This document shows positions 16,741 through 25,452 of a stretch of 64,000 nucleotides of DNA, in pieces. Below the pieces are notes generated by a model that did no database searches, was not told where the DNA came from, and saw only the letters and a program-made list of their open reading frames with translations. A program made the translations under genes and the position numbers. Origin of the DNA: an uncultured Megasphaera sp. (GTDB taxonomy: Bacteria > Bacillota > Negativicutes > Veillonellales > Megasphaeraceae); contig NZ_UQBH01000001.1 of the NCBI RefSeq assembly GCF_900539295.1, positions 1 to 64,000 of the forward strand, read 5' to 3'. The stretch's first letter is position 1; each line of letters starts with the position of its first letter.

Positions 16741-17841
16741 CTAATCAGGCAGTACCTTCGATCGTAAAATCAAAACCAGTTCTGTATTTTTATGCGACTT
16801 ATAATGATAGCGGAATAATTTCCCGATCAGAGGCAGGTCTGCTAAAAGAGGCACTTTTCGAAAATGTTCAATATCTTCACGGCGAATGAGGCCGCCGATA
16901 ACCAAGGGCTCCCCTTCCTGCAGCCGTACCGTCGTCCGGGCCTGACGAGTCGCAATCCGGTAAGCCTTCAGCTCGGGCACAAATACCGGCGTACTGACTT
17001 CAGCAAAGAGGTCGGCCGTCACCGAGTTATCGGGATGGACCTGCGGCGTATAGGTCAATTTGATTCCCGCCTCTTCATAGGCCGTACTGATGGACCTGTC
17101 CTGGCCGGAAAGGTGCTCAGTCTGAACGGGAATCTTATCGCCAATGAGGATGTGCGCTTCTCTGCCGTTGCTGGCGACGATATGGGGCCGGGCTAAAATC
17201 TCAGCCTTGCCCCGTTCCTCTAAAGCATGAATCGTCCCGGACAAGGAAAAAATACTGTGGTCGGCACCGCCTTCTACGGTCGACCAGTTGTATTCGATGC
17301 CGGTTTGTTTCAGCAGGCTGTCCTCAATAGAGGCAATTTCGACAGACACGTCAACCTGCCGCGGCGGCACATCGAGGCGTTTGACCAGGGCCTGTACCGC
17401 CGCCTGTGTCTGCATGGACCCGCCGACAACGACGGTATTTGTATCACCATGACAGCGTACATCGGCTTCGGGAACGGCAGCTTCGACGGCTTTCTTCACC
17501 GCTTCCGGATCGGCATACCGGAGCTGCCACGTATGAAAGGTTTTTACATTCTTCCCGGTACGCGGTCCGGTTATCGTTCGTATCGGGCCGGAGGCATCGT
17601 AAAAAAGGCCTTTGCTGTCGGAAATCGCCCGCAGCGCATCTTCGATACTGATATCATGCAGGGTCATAGAAAGGGTCCCTTCTACACTGTCATCGACGAT
17701 AAGATTAATATGGCCGGATCGTGCCAGACCTTCGAGAACCGTCCGAACAGGGACATCCCTCACCTGGATATCGATTGCGGAGGCCTGAAAAGGCAGGAAA
17801 CAACAGACGGCCGCCGCCCAGGCTTTGGTATAAAAATTCAT
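16741..17841 (-). CDS. Secretin family outer-membrane protein (PilQ/GspD-like, short)
   Basis: A 366-residue secretin. A signal peptide ends near FQASA. It is followed by an N0/STN-like domain (about 24-85), an N1-like KH domain (about 100-158) and the secretin C-domain (about 160-366) with the signature VPLLADLPLIGKLFRYHYKS. Secretins form outer-membrane gates for type IV pili, type II secretion or DNA uptake. Its presence supports a diderm cell. It is shorter than most PilQ proteins (few N-domains). Its only pilus-like neighbour is the upstream membrane protein; motor and pilin genes are not in this window. AGGAAG precedes ATG 17841. Confidence 0.88.
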   Translation of the reverse strand: MNFYTKAWAAAVCCFLPFQASAIDIQVRDVPVRTVLEGLARSGHINLIVDDSVEGTLSMTLHDISIEDALRAISDSKGLFYDASGPIRTITGPRTGKNVKTFHTWQLRYADPEAVKKAVEAAVPEADVRCHGDTNTVVVGGSMQTQAAVQALVKRLDVPPRQVDVSVEIASIEDSLLKQTGIEYNWSTVEGGADHSIFSLSGTIHALEERGKAEILARPHIVASNGREAHILIGDKIPVQTEHLSGQDRSISTAYEEAGIKLTYTPQVHPDNSVTADLFAEVSTPVFVPELKAYRIATRQARTTVRLQEGEPLVIGGLIRREDIEHFRKVPLLADLPLIGKLFRYHYKSHKNTELVLILRSKVLPD

Positions 17842-17860
17842 GACACTTCCTTTCTCCCCA

Positions 17861-18433
17861 TCACAAACGAATTTCCCAAAGTTTTCCGTCCCGTATGAGT
17901 CCTACAGCCTGTCGGTTAATATAGGCAACGTACCAGCCCTGCCAGGTTTCTCCGGCAGAGCAGGCAGCCGATTTCCCCTGCCACTGCAAAATGACCAGGC
18001 TCTCCTGACCTTGATGAATAAACCCGCCAACGGTGGGCAAGGTCCATTGCGGCTGAAGGACTTTTCTTTCCTTCACGGGCGGTACTGTCGGCGAAACGGA
18101 TTGTCCCCCTATTTGTTCTGCGGCAGCAGTCTTCTTCGGCAAACTGCCGCCAAATAAGTCGGGCAAGGGCTTATACTGTATCGCAGGCCGCACGTCGTAG
18201 ACAAGGCGAGCCTCTGACTCCTCTTCCGGCGTATCAAAAACGGGATGCTTCCCAGCTTGCTGCTGAGAGGCATCCCGTTTTATGTTTACTTGTCCCTGGG
18301 GCTCTTCCCACAAAAACCAAACAGCGCCAAGGCAGACAAGTATCCCCACATAGGGAAGCCATGTCTTGCGACGTTGAACGATACCGTTCCTTGCTTTTTG
18401 CAGGAGCGATAAACCCCTATTTTTTATCGCCAT
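17861..18433 (-). CDS. Single-pass membrane protein, possible PilP/GspC-type secretin partner
   Basis: A 190-residue protein: a basic N-terminus, one transmembrane helix (about residues 26-44, WLPYVGILVCLGAVWFLW), a Gln/Pro-rich periplasmic linker, and a small C-terminal domain (about 125-190). This is the architecture of inner-membrane secretin partners such as PilP or GspC, but sequence recognition is weak. The secretin gene follows 19 nt downstream, supporting the idea. ATG 18433 overlaps the galE stop by 17 nt and has only a poorly placed AGGGG upstream, so the start is uncertain. Confidence 0.6.
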   Translation of the reverse strand: MAIKNRGLSLLQKARNGIVQRRKTWLPYVGILVCLGAVWFLWEEPQGQVNIKRDASQQQAGKHPVFDTPEEESEARLVYDVRPAIQYKPLPDLFGGSLPKKTAAAEQIGGQSVSPTVPPVKERKVLQPQWTLPTVGGFIHQGQESLVILQWQGKSAACSAGETWQGWYVAYINRQAVGLIRDGKLWEIRL

Positions 18434-19412
18434 ACCCCTGCGGATGATGCTGATGCCAGTTCCAGGCATCAGCAATAATCTGTTCTACCTTACTGTGCGT
18501 CGGCTGCCAGCCTGTAAAGCGGCGGATTTTTTCAGATCCTGCAATGAGAACTGCCGGATCTCCGGCACGACGCGGTGCTTCTTCGACCTTAAAATCCCGG
18601 CCCGTAACTTTTTTAGCGGCTTCAATCATTTCCCGGACACTGAAGCCGTTCTGAGAACCGAGATTAAAGTACTGCGACTCGCCGCCTTCGGACAGGTAGC
18701 GAAGAACCCGCACGTGAGCATCTGCCAGATCGGTGACGTGGATGTAGTCACGGATGCAGGTCCCGTCGGAAGTCGGATAGTCGGTACCAAAAATTTTAAT
18801 ACTGTCACGCTGTCCCAAAGCCGTCTGCAAAATCAAAGGAATGAGGTGCGTTTCGGGCGTATGATCTTCCCCGATAGCTCCGCCTCCATCCGCTCCGGCA
18901 GCATTGAAGTAGCGCAGGGCCACATAGTGCAGACCGTAAGCTCGGCTGAACTGAGCCAGCATCATTTCGATCATGAGTTTGGTCTGGCCGTAGACATTGG
19001 TCGGCTGGTACGGCATATCTTCCGTAATCGGCGTCTGTTCCGGCTCGCCATAGACGGCGGCCGTCGACGAGAATACGAAGTATTTGACCTTCGCCTGGCG
19101 AACGGCTTCAAGCAAACTATAGGACCCGACGACATTATTATCGTAATAAATGGTCGGATTGTCCATCGATTCGCCAACCTGACTGTGAGCCGCAAAATGC
19201 ATGACAGCATCGATATTCATATCTTCGAGAATCCGGCGAACGGCATCGATATCGTGGATATCGACGACGTAAAAGGGAATCTCTTCCGGAACGGCTGCGC
19301 GATGGCCGCGGGACAAGTTGTCAATGACGACGACCTTATGGCCTTCTGCCAGCAGCGCCTTGACCGTGTGGCTGCCGATATATCCCGCACCGCCCGTAAC
19401 TAATACATTCAT
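18417..19412 (-). CDS. galE: UDP-glucose 4-epimerase
   Basis: A 331-residue extended short-chain dehydrogenase with NAD-binding GGAGYIGSHT at residues 7-16, the catalytic YGQTK (YxxxK) and the substrate-side RYFNAAGAD. It interconverts UDP-glucose and UDP-galactose, feeding surface polysaccharide synthesis. ATG 19412 has AGGAAGG 7 nt upstream. It begins 3 nt after pgi, and its end overlaps the membrane-protein gene, so pgi-galE-secretin partner-secretin may be one transcript. Confidence 0.94.
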   Translation of the reverse strand: MNVLVTGGAGYIGSHTVKALLAEGHKVVVIDNLSRGHRAAVPEEIPFYVVDIHDIDAVRRILEDMNIDAVMHFAAHSQVGESMDNPTIYYDNNVVGSYSLLEAVRQAKVKYFVFSSTAAVYGEPEQTPITEDMPYQPTNVYGQTKLMIEMMLAQFSRAYGLHYVALRYFNAAGADGGGAIGEDHTPETHLIPLILQTALGQRDSIKIFGTDYPTSDGTCIRDYIHVTDLADAHVRVLRYLSEGGESQYFNLGSQNGFSVREMIEAAKKVTGRDFKVEEAPRRAGDPAVLIAGSEKIRRFTGWQPTHSKVEQIIADAWNWHQHHPQGYGDKK

Positions 19413-19415
19413 AGA

Positions 19416-20858
19416 TTAACCTTCCTGTAATTTTTTCAGGCGGCCGCCGAGGAATTTCTTATAAACTTCGACGCCGGGCTGATTGAAAGCATCGACATTA
19501 GCAAATTCGCCTTCATAGGCAATGGACAGGCAGAGCATGAACATCAATTCCCCCAAGTGATACGGTGTCATGGCCGGCATGATATAGTTGGCACTGGGAC
19601 GGCCGTCACCGGCAAGGGCTTCGGCGTTGGAACTGCGGGCCGCTTCCAAAATCTGGCTGAGGGGCAGACCGCTGAAGGCAGCCAACTTCGGATATTCATC
19701 GTAAAGGTGAGGAACCGTAACGTCATCAGGCCAGTTTTCGATGGAGACGAACTGGACGACTTTATCCTTCGGGCCTTCCTGATGTTCCTGGGTCTGGGCG
19801 TGCATATCCGTCGTACCGACAGCAACGATCGGCGTACGGCCATAGTTGACGACATTGCCCTGTTTGTCGAGGCGTTTGCCGAGGGATTCCGCCAGGAGCT
19901 GAATGTACCATTCCGACAAGGATTTCAAGGTGTCGGCATAGGGCATGAGAACTTCCAGATTGCGGCCGTGATTCTTGCCGGCAAGGAATTTAAGGACACT
20001 GTTGAGGAGAGCCGGATTTTTCCAAATATCCGGATCCTGGCAGGCATGATCCATGTCACGAGCGCCGTCGAGGAACTGACGAATGCTGAAGCCCGTTAAA
20101 GCGCCGACGATGAGGCCGACTTCGGAAAAGACGCTGAAGCGGCCGCCGATGCCATCGGGAACGTAGAAAATAGGCCAGCCCGATTTTTTAGCCAGGCCGT
20201 GGAGCAATGTTTCTTTATCGCCGCCGTCGTGAGGATCGGTAACAGCTACCGTTTCAAGGGAAATACCGGCGTCGCTCATAGCCTGTTTCAGTACCATGTA
20301 GTTCGACATCGGTTCGATTGTCGAACCCGATTTAGAAATGACGACGGCCATGACCGTGTAATTCGGCTTCTTCTGGCTGTCATTTTTCAAAAACTGGATG
20401 AGGCCGGACATTTTATGAGAGTCGACGTTGTTGCCGGCAAAGAAGGCTTTCGGGTAGCCGTTGCGTTCTTCCGTGCTCTTCATATTCCAAAATTCACCGC
20501 ACTGGACGTCAAACAGTACCTTGCCGCCCAAGTAGGAACCGCCAATCCCCAGGAATACGACGGCATCGACGCGATTGCGCGTCGTCCGTGCCAATTCTTC
20601 AAGGGCAAAAATGCGTTCCGGACTGTTGATATTGCCATCTTCGATGTACGGGAGCTGCGTAAAAAGAACGGCTTCCGGTTCCCCGTCTTTGGAGAGATGG
20701 CCCGGCATCGTACCGTTTTTACGCATGTTCATTACAGCTTCATGGGCTTTGGTATAGACCGGTGCAAAGTCTTTGACCTCAGCTTCTGTGACGGCCTGAG
20801 GGCCGTAAAGATTGGTTACATCAAAAGTAAATCCTGAACGCAATTTTAATTGTGTCAT
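19416..20858 (-). CDS. pgi: Glucose-6-phosphate isomerase
   Basis: A 480-residue phosphoglucose isomerase of glycolysis and gluconeogenesis. Visible landmarks are FLGIGGSYLGG (sugar-phosphate site), VISKSGSTIEP (the SxSGxT phosphate-binding loop), FSVFSEVGL and the C-terminal QPGVEVYKK containing the catalytic Lys. ATG 20858 has an AAGGT element about 11 nt upstream. A -10 TATAAT lies at 20909-20914 (minus) without a convincing -35, so the promoter is only partly supported. galE follows immediately. Confidence 0.95.
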   Translation of the reverse strand: MTQLKLRSGFTFDVTNLYGPQAVTEAEVKDFAPVYTKAHEAVMNMRKNGTMPGHLSKDGEPEAVLFTQLPYIEDGNINSPERIFALEELARTTRNRVDAVVFLGIGGSYLGGKVLFDVQCGEFWNMKSTEERNGYPKAFFAGNNVDSHKMSGLIQFLKNDSQKKPNYTVMAVVISKSGSTIEPMSNYMVLKQAMSDAGISLETVAVTDPHDGGDKETLLHGLAKKSGWPIFYVPDGIGGRFSVFSEVGLIVGALTGFSIRQFLDGARDMDHACQDPDIWKNPALLNSVLKFLAGKNHGRNLEVLMPYADTLKSLSEWYIQLLAESLGKRLDKQGNVVNYGRTPIVAVGTTDMHAQTQEHQEGPKDKVVQFVSIENWPDDVTVPHLYDEYPKLAAFSGLPLSQILEAARSSNAEALAGDGRPSANYIMPAMTPYHLGELMFMLCLSIAYEGEFANVDAFNQPGVEVYKKFLGGRLKKLQEG

Positions 20859-20943
20859 GTTAGGTCACTACCTTTCGATAGAATAATGTCTTATTCACGT
20901 ATGAAATCATTATAGCACAGATTGGGTATACTATGCCACCTGC

Positions 20944-20990
20944 GGGGCACTGAATGCCCCATGTAAAAGAAAAGCCCCGATAGGGGCTTT
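20944..20990 (-). terminator. Terminator of the amino acid ABC operon
   Basis: AAAGCCCC (20971-20978) and GGGGCTTT (20983-20990) form an 8-bp stem with loop GATA. There are T-rich flanks on both sides, so it can stop the ABC operon on the minus strand. A second hairpin, GGGGCA/TGCCCC (20944-20960), lies just beyond it. Confidence 0.8.
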
Positions 20991-21028
20991 TTTTGCGGCA
21001 GGGCCTGTAAGGCGAGCAGTTCTAAAAA

Positions 21029-21796
21029 TCAGAACCGCAGCATGGACTGGAGGAAGCTTTGCGTCCGTTCGTTCTGCGGATGTTCAAAGACGTCTTCCGG
21101 TTTGCCTTGTTCCTGAATAATGCCGTCCGCCATAAAAATGACCCGATCGGCAACTTCTTTCGCAAAGGCCATTTCGTGAGTTACGATGACCATGGTCATG
21201 TTTTCGTCAGCCAGCTGCTGTATCGTGCGCAGGACTTCACCGGTCAACTCCGGATCAAGGGCGCTGGTCGGTTCATCAAACAGCATGATGTCCGGATCCA
21301 TAGCCAGAGACCGGGCAATGGCCACGCGCTGCTGCTGGCCGCCGGAAAGGCGTGACGGATAGGTATCTCTTTTTTCCCACAAGCCTACTTTTTTAAGCAG
21401 TTCTTCTGCATGGGGCATGATTTCCTCGGTTTTCATCTTCTTGACGACACGGGGCGCTTCCAAGATGTTGTCCAACACAGTCATATGAGGGAACAGGTTG
21501 AAATGCTGGAAACACATGCCCATGCGGCGGCAGATAGCCCGAACATCCGCAGCCGGTGCGTAAACGGCGCGCTGGCTTCCGGCAGGCGTGCTGGCCATGG
21601 TCTTGCCGTCGACGACGATAGAACCGCTGTTGATGGTTTCCAATTGGCAAAGACATCGCAAAAAGGTACTCTTACCGCTCCCCGACGGGCCGATGATGGA
21701 AACGACTTCCCCCGTTTCGACGTGGAGGGAGACGTCTTTTAATACTTCCAAACTCCCGAAACTCTTTCGGATATGGTCCATTTCAATAAAACTCAT
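21029..21796 (-). CDS. Polar amino acid ABC transporter ATPase
   Basis: A 255-residue ABC ATPase of the GlnQ/ArtP type. Walker A is GPSGSGKS (about residues 36-43), the signature is LSGGQQQR, Walker B is IMLFDEP and the switch His lies in VTHEM. Between Walker A and the Q-loop there is an extra stretch around TPAGSQRAVYAPAADV, longer than in typical GlnQ. It powers import together with the permease and binding protein upstream. It starts 15 nt after the permease stop and ends the operon. Confidence 0.93.
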   Translation of the reverse strand: MSFIEMDHIRKSFGSLEVLKDVSLHVETGEVVSIIGPSGSGKSTFLRCLCQLETINSGSIVVDGKTMASTPAGSQRAVYAPAADVRAICRRMGMCFQHFNLFPHMTVLDNILEAPRVVKKMKTEEIMPHAEELLKKVGLWEKRDTYPSRLSGGQQQRVAIARSLAMDPDIMLFDEPTSALDPELTGEVLRTIQQLADENMTMVIVTHEMAFAKEVADRVIFMADGIIQEQGKPEDVFEHPQNERTQSFLQSMLRF

Positions 21797-21811
21797 AACA
21801 AGACGTCCTCC

Positions 21812-22462
21812 TTATTCATCATAGACGGCGTAGCGTTTTTCCAGGTAACCGAAAATTTTGGTCAGGATAAACGTAAAGAACAGATAGAATACAGCAGCCA
21901 CCAAGAAGGCTGTCGTATCGAAGTCGCGCTGAACGATAGACCGCGTAATGCGCAGGATGTCGTTCATGGCCAAGATGTAAACGAGAGACGTATCTTTAAG
22001 CAGGTTAATCGTTTCATTGGATACCGGCGGCAGAACCCGTTTTACGACCTGAGGCAGGATGATGCGGCGCATGGTCTGAATATAGGTCATCCCCAACACC
22101 TTAGCCCCTTCATACTGACCGCGGTCGATGGACTGGATGCCGCCGCGGAAAATTTCGGCAAAGTAGGCCGCATAGTTAAAGACGAAGGCGATGATTGCCG
22201 CCGGAAAAGCCGGCAGGGTAAAGCCGTCGATGATAAAGGGCAGGCCGTAGTAGATGAACAAAATCTGCAGCATCAACGGCGTACCGCGCATGACATAGAT
22301 GTAAGCATACATGAGTTTGCGCAGGACGGCAATTTTAGAAATACGGGCCACGGCCATGACGATGCCCAAGGGCAGACTCAAGACGATGGTAATGATAAAA
22401 ATTTGTAGTGTAATTTTCAAGCCTGCAGCGACGGCAGGCACAATCTGAATTAAATAATCCAT
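21812..22462 (-). CDS. Polar amino acid ABC transporter permease
   Basis: A 216-residue permease of the HisMQ/GlnP class with about five membrane helices. The EAA-like cytoplasmic loop is visible as YEGAKVLGMTYIQTMRRIILPQ. As a single permease it probably works as a homodimer with the ATPase at 21029. ATG 22462 starts 147 nt after the binding-protein gene, and that spacer carries a stable hairpin. Confidence 0.92.
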   Translation of the reverse strand: MDYLIQIVPAVAAGLKITLQIFIITIVLSLPLGIVMAVARISKIAVLRKLMYAYIYVMRGTPLMLQILFIYYGLPFIIDGFTLPAFPAAIIAFVFNYAAYFAEIFRGGIQSIDRGQYEGAKVLGMTYIQTMRRIILPQVVKRVLPPVSNETINLLKDTSLVYILAMNDILRITRSIVQRDFDTTAFLVAAVFYLFFTFILTKIFGYLEKRYAVYDE

Positions 22463-22513
22463 GCTGGCTCCTTTTCAGGCACGGCGATTCACACAGGCAG
22501 TGTGCAACACGGA

Positions 22514-22591
22514 AAAACAACCTCTCCGTCCATGCCGGGGACCTCTCCAAGGCGTGGAGCTGTCGGCGTCATCTGACCGAAAGGTTGTTTT
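22514..22591 (-). promoter_or_regulatory. Intercistronic stem-loop between binding-protein and permease genes
   Basis: AAAACAACCT (22514-22523) and AGGTTGTTTT (22582-22591) are perfectly complementary. They enclose about 58 nt that can form smaller hairpins (CTCCA/TGGAG). Between a highly needed binding protein and its permease, such structures usually stabilise the upstream mRNA or partly terminate transcription. That role is inferred. Confidence 0.6.
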
Positions 22592-22609
22592 CTCGTACAT
22601 CTTTCCCGA

Positions 22610-23413
22610 TTACCGTACTTTTATGGTAATATCTTCGTTAAACCACTTCTGGGACAACTTAGTCATTGTACCATCTTCACTCATCTGTTTCAAGACATCA
22701 TTGAGTTTATCCCGCAGCAGATTATCATCTTTACGCAGGCCGACGCCGAATTGTTCGTCACCCATTTTGTCGTCAATGACTTTGAACTGGCCCGGCTTCT
22801 TGGTCATGTAATAGCGGCCTACGACACTGTCGACGAGAACACCGTCGATACGGCCGATTTCAAGGTCCATGAAGGCGTTGACGAAGTCGCCGTATTTATT
22901 GACTTTAGATAAGGATTTCTGGAAGTCCATGTTCTTTTCCAAGGCATCGATAGAGCTGCTGCCTTCCTGGGTTCCCAAAACCTTGCCGGCCAGGCCTTCC
23001 CGATTGGTAATCGGTGAATCAGCCCGGACTACGAGGAGCTGCTGGTTGTGCATATAGGGCTTGGAAAAAGCGATCTGCTGAGACCGTTCGTCCGTAATGG
23101 TCAGGCCGTTCCACAACAGGTCGACTTGCTTGCTCTTAAGAGCCGCTTCTTTGCTGTCCCAATCAATGGGCTTAAATTCGACAGGGACGCCGAGGCGTTT
23201 AGAAGCTTCCTGAGCCAGGTCGATATCGAAGCCGACGAGATTTCCGCCTTCATCGCGGAAGCCCATGGGCGGGAAGTTGTCATCGAGGCCGATGACGATT
23301 TTATCCGGCAGTTTCTGTTCTGCCTGGCTGCTGGTATCACTGCCGCAGCCGACGAGCAATGCAGCCGCTGCTGCCGTCAAAGCACCGGCAGCCAATATTT
23401 TTTTCCAATTCAT
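22610..23413 (-). CDS. Amino acid ABC transporter substrate-binding lipoprotein
   Basis: A 267-residue family-3 binding protein with lipobox LLVGC (Cys about residue 23). Motifs are DNFPPMGF, GFDIDLAQEA, and QVDLLWNGLTITDER in place of the canonical QIDxxxxGMxxTxER. This differs from the two proteins at 0.8-3.1 kb, so its ligand is probably different. It is first in a binding protein-permease-ATPase operon. ATG 23413 follows GGAGG with a 7-nt spacer. Confidence 0.92.
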   Translation of the reverse strand: MNWKKILAAGALTAAAAALLVGCGSDTSSQAEQKLPDKIVIGLDDNFPPMGFRDEGGNLVGFDIDLAQEASKRLGVPVEFKPIDWDSKEAALKSKQVDLLWNGLTITDERSQQIAFSKPYMHNQQLLVVRADSPITNREGLAGKVLGTQEGSSSIDALEKNMDFQKSLSKVNKYGDFVNAFMDLEIGRIDGVLVDSVVGRYYMTKKPGQFKVIDDKMGDEQFGVGLRKDDNLLRDKLNDVLKQMSEDGTMTKLSQKWFNEDITIKVR

Positions 23414-23457
23414 GTAAATTCCTCCTTACAAGGTAACATAACGGTTAAAGGCTGTCA

Positions 23458-23543
23458 GAAACTCCCTTCCCGGTCCTCAATCCGAACCCTCAGAGTTTCC
23501 CTACTTTCATCAAAGGCGGTCATCATATACAGGAAAAGACCGC
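23458..23543 (-). promoter_or_regulatory. Inverted repeats in the ABC operon leader
   Basis: Two hairpin-forming repeats lie upstream of the binding-protein gene: GAAACTC/GAGTTTC (23458-23464, 23493-23499) and GCGGTC/GACCGC (23516-23521, 23538-23543). I could not match them to a known riboswitch or operator. The rest of the 246-nt gap shows no coding signal. Confidence 0.4.
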
Positions 23544-23605
23544 ATCCTGATGTATAAGACATATTTTACTTTATTTCGTTAAAAAGATAAAGGGTTTTTG
23601 CAATG

Positions 23606-23632
23606 AAAAATCAGCATGTTTCCATGCTGATT
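23606..23632 (-). terminator. Terminator of the envelope gene cluster
   Basis: On the minus strand AATCAGCATG (23623-23632) and CATGCTGATT (23609-23618) pair perfectly around GAAA and are followed by a T-run. It lies 28 nt after the last gene of the cluster. Confidence 0.82.
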
Positions 23633-23659
23633 GATGCATATCTTGAATAAAGCGCTCCG

Positions 23660-24157
23660 TTACGCTTCATCACCCTTGTCCTGCCTGTCCTTAATGGTGT
23701 CGATAATCTGCTGTTTGCTCCGCTTCGACAGGAATTGGAGCCGGACAGGGAGTACGACGAGCCCACCTTCTTCAGCCTGCCCCAATTGGATTTCCTGCCA
23801 CGTATCACCGATGACAAAGATATCCTTATAAGGCAAAAATACCAGGCTTCGATCAGAGTGAAACTGGTCGTCATAAAATTCGTGAAGGGAGCGGAACTGG
23901 CGGCGGACGATAATTCCCTTTTCCGCCACATAGCACATGGCGTCGTTCTGCCGATGGATGCGCCACAGACAGAATGCCAGGACGGCCCAGTTGTCGAGAT
24001 GCTCGACGAGGTGGGTTTCACCCATCATGAGCCAGAAAAAGTAAATGGCCACTAGGAGAAACAAGACTTTCATAAATCCGGAAAACCATTTTGAATTTTC
24101 ATATACAGCCGTAATGGGGCCGCAGTGAAACTGTTTTTCTAAGTCCGTGTGTTCCAT
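23660..24157 (-). CDS. Membrane protein of unknown function (PH-like)
   Basis: A 165-residue protein with two closely spaced membrane helices (about residues 25-45 and 52-65). A cytoplasmic domain follows in which IIVRRQFRSLHEF, VFLPYKDIFVIGDTW and GGLVVLPVRLQFL look like beta strands of a bacterial PH-type fold. I do not recognise a named family. ATG 24157 is chosen because GGAGG lies 7 nt upstream. It is the last gene of the envelope cluster. Confidence 0.7.
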   Translation of the reverse strand: MEHTDLEKQFHCGPITAVYENSKWFSGFMKVLFLLVAIYFFWLMMGETHLVEHLDNWAVLAFCLWRIHRQNDAMCYVAEKGIIVRRQFRSLHEFYDDQFHSDRSLVFLPYKDIFVIGDTWQEIQLGQAEEGGLVVLPVRLQFLSKRSKQQIIDTIKDRQDKGDEA

Positions 24158-24192
24158 GGCCAAGCCTCCTTCAACGACGATCGGCGGCGAAG

Positions 24193-24534
24193 CTATTTAC
24201 GCAGTTTTTTACTGGTCTTGGGGGCCGTTTTGATGACCACATTGCGGCCGTCTTTCACGACTTCCAGAGAAATGTCACCGACTCCGTCTTTAAAATAGGC
24301 CATCTTGATATCGAGGAGGATGGACCCCACTTTTTCCTGAAGGTCATCGGTAAAGAACTGGCGGCGAAAATCACCGGCCGTCTGTTTTCCTGACGGTTTG
24401 CGGACAGATTGACGGCGAGGACTTGCATCATCGTCTTCCCAGCCCGTCGTTTCAAAGGTAGCTTCTTCCTGCACACCTTTAAACATATCTTCAATTGAAC
24501 GATTCTTAGGAATCTTATGTTTTGCCAAGGCCAA
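24193..24534 (-). CDS. Small conserved-looking cytoplasmic protein, function unknown
   Basis: A 113-residue, highly charged protein with no signal peptide. The first half is hydrophilic and probably disordered; the second half (about 55-110, VGSILLDIKMAYFKDGVGDI then SLEVVKDGRNVVIKTAP) looks like an alpha/beta unit. I recognise no domain. The start is probably TTG 24534 (GGAA 7 nt upstream), with a second TTG two codons later as an alternative. It begins 4 nt after the preceding gene, which indicates co-transcription with the envelope genes. Confidence 0.62.
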   Translation of the reverse strand: MALAKHKIPKNRSIEDMFKGVQEEATFETTGWEDDDASPRRQSVRKPSGKQTAGDFRRQFFTDDLQEKVGSILLDIKMAYFKDGVGDISLEVVKDGRNVVIKTAPKTSKKLRK

Positions 24535-24538
24535 TCAC

Positions 24539-25441
24539 CTATTCCTTTTCCATTTTATCGGACTTTTCCGACGCTTCATGCATACTGTTTAAGGTGATGC
24601 TGTTGAAGTCTTCCGGAGTCTGATAGGTAGCAATTTTCTTAAAGCCTACGCCCAAGCGGCCGCGATAAGCAGCGATGACTTTATCGCTGCGGTTCATTTC
24701 AGCGATATAGATTTCCTGACCGTCAAGGCCGATGAGCCGGAAATCACCGCTCGGCGAAATTTCACGCCAGCTGCTGGTAGCCCCATCGAGCATGTAGACG
24801 ACACCCGTCTTGAGGTTGTCATAGAAGAAGGTATCCGAGTCATAGAATACGGCGATGCGGCCGATATTTTCAGCCTGGACGTGGATACGCCGCGTATCGT
24901 AGTTGGCGTCGGTCCGGTAAATGCGGTAACGGTCTTCGCCGACTTGAAGCTTCATGTAGACGACGTTCGTTGCCGTCGAATAGGCGACGTCGACAATTTT
25001 ACTGTCTGCCGGTGCATCTTCAATAGGCGTATCTAATTCTCGATCGGGATAAATCGGATTGTACTGGGCGATATAGACACCGTATTCCCCGGTCTCATTG
25101 TCGCGGCCATAGGTCGCAAAGATAGCCAGGTTACGGTCCGGGAGCCATTCAAAGAAAGATACATTGCGGCCGTGAAGATTGATGCGCTGGGGATCGTTCT
25201 TTTTCCCGGCCTCATAGATGGTGACCTTATCGTCGAGGATGGTCGCCATGAAACGCTTGTCATAGGAATAGAAGCTGCGGCCATTCGTTTCCGTGCCGTC
25301 GCCCATAGCTTCCTGTTGAGTCGTACCGCCGATTTGAAAATCCGACGTCGGCGCAAACAAGACTTGATCTAGATAAATATAAATGCCGGCTTGGACGGCA
25401 ATACCGGCCACAAAGACGGCGATAAACTTTCGTATTCTCAT
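24539..25441 (-). CDS. Membrane-anchored protein with beta-propeller-like repeats
   Basis: A 300-residue protein with one N-terminal membrane anchor (about residues 6-24) and an extracytoplasmic domain. The domain is made of short repeated strand patterns (FMATILDDKVTIYE, LAIFATYGRDNETG, RIAVFYDSDTFFYD) suggestive of a beta-propeller. No catalytic motif is apparent. ATG 25441 has GGAGGG 6 nt upstream. It lies 11 nt after the phosphodiester glycosidase gene and may act with it on surface polymers; this is inference from gene order. Confidence 0.68.
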   Translation of the reverse strand: MRIRKFIAVFVAGIAVQAGIYIYLDQVLFAPTSDFQIGGTTQQEAMGDGTETNGRSFYSYDKRFMATILDDKVTIYEAGKKNDPQRINLHGRNVSFFEWLPDRNLAIFATYGRDNETGEYGVYIAQYNPIYPDRELDTPIEDAPADSKIVDVAYSTATNVVYMKLQVGEDRYRIYRTDANYDTRRIHVQAENIGRIAVFYDSDTFFYDNLKTGVVYMLDGATSSWREISPSGDFRLIGLDGQEIYIAEMNRSDKVIAAYRGRLGVGFKKIATYQTPEDFNSITLNSMHEASEKSDKMEKE

Positions 25442-25452
25442 AGCCTGCCCTC

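Noticed and set aside
18444..19403. A 319-codon open frame opposite galE
   Set aside because: It is antisense to a clear galE frame with motifs in the right places; long antisense frames are common in this GC-biased codon use.
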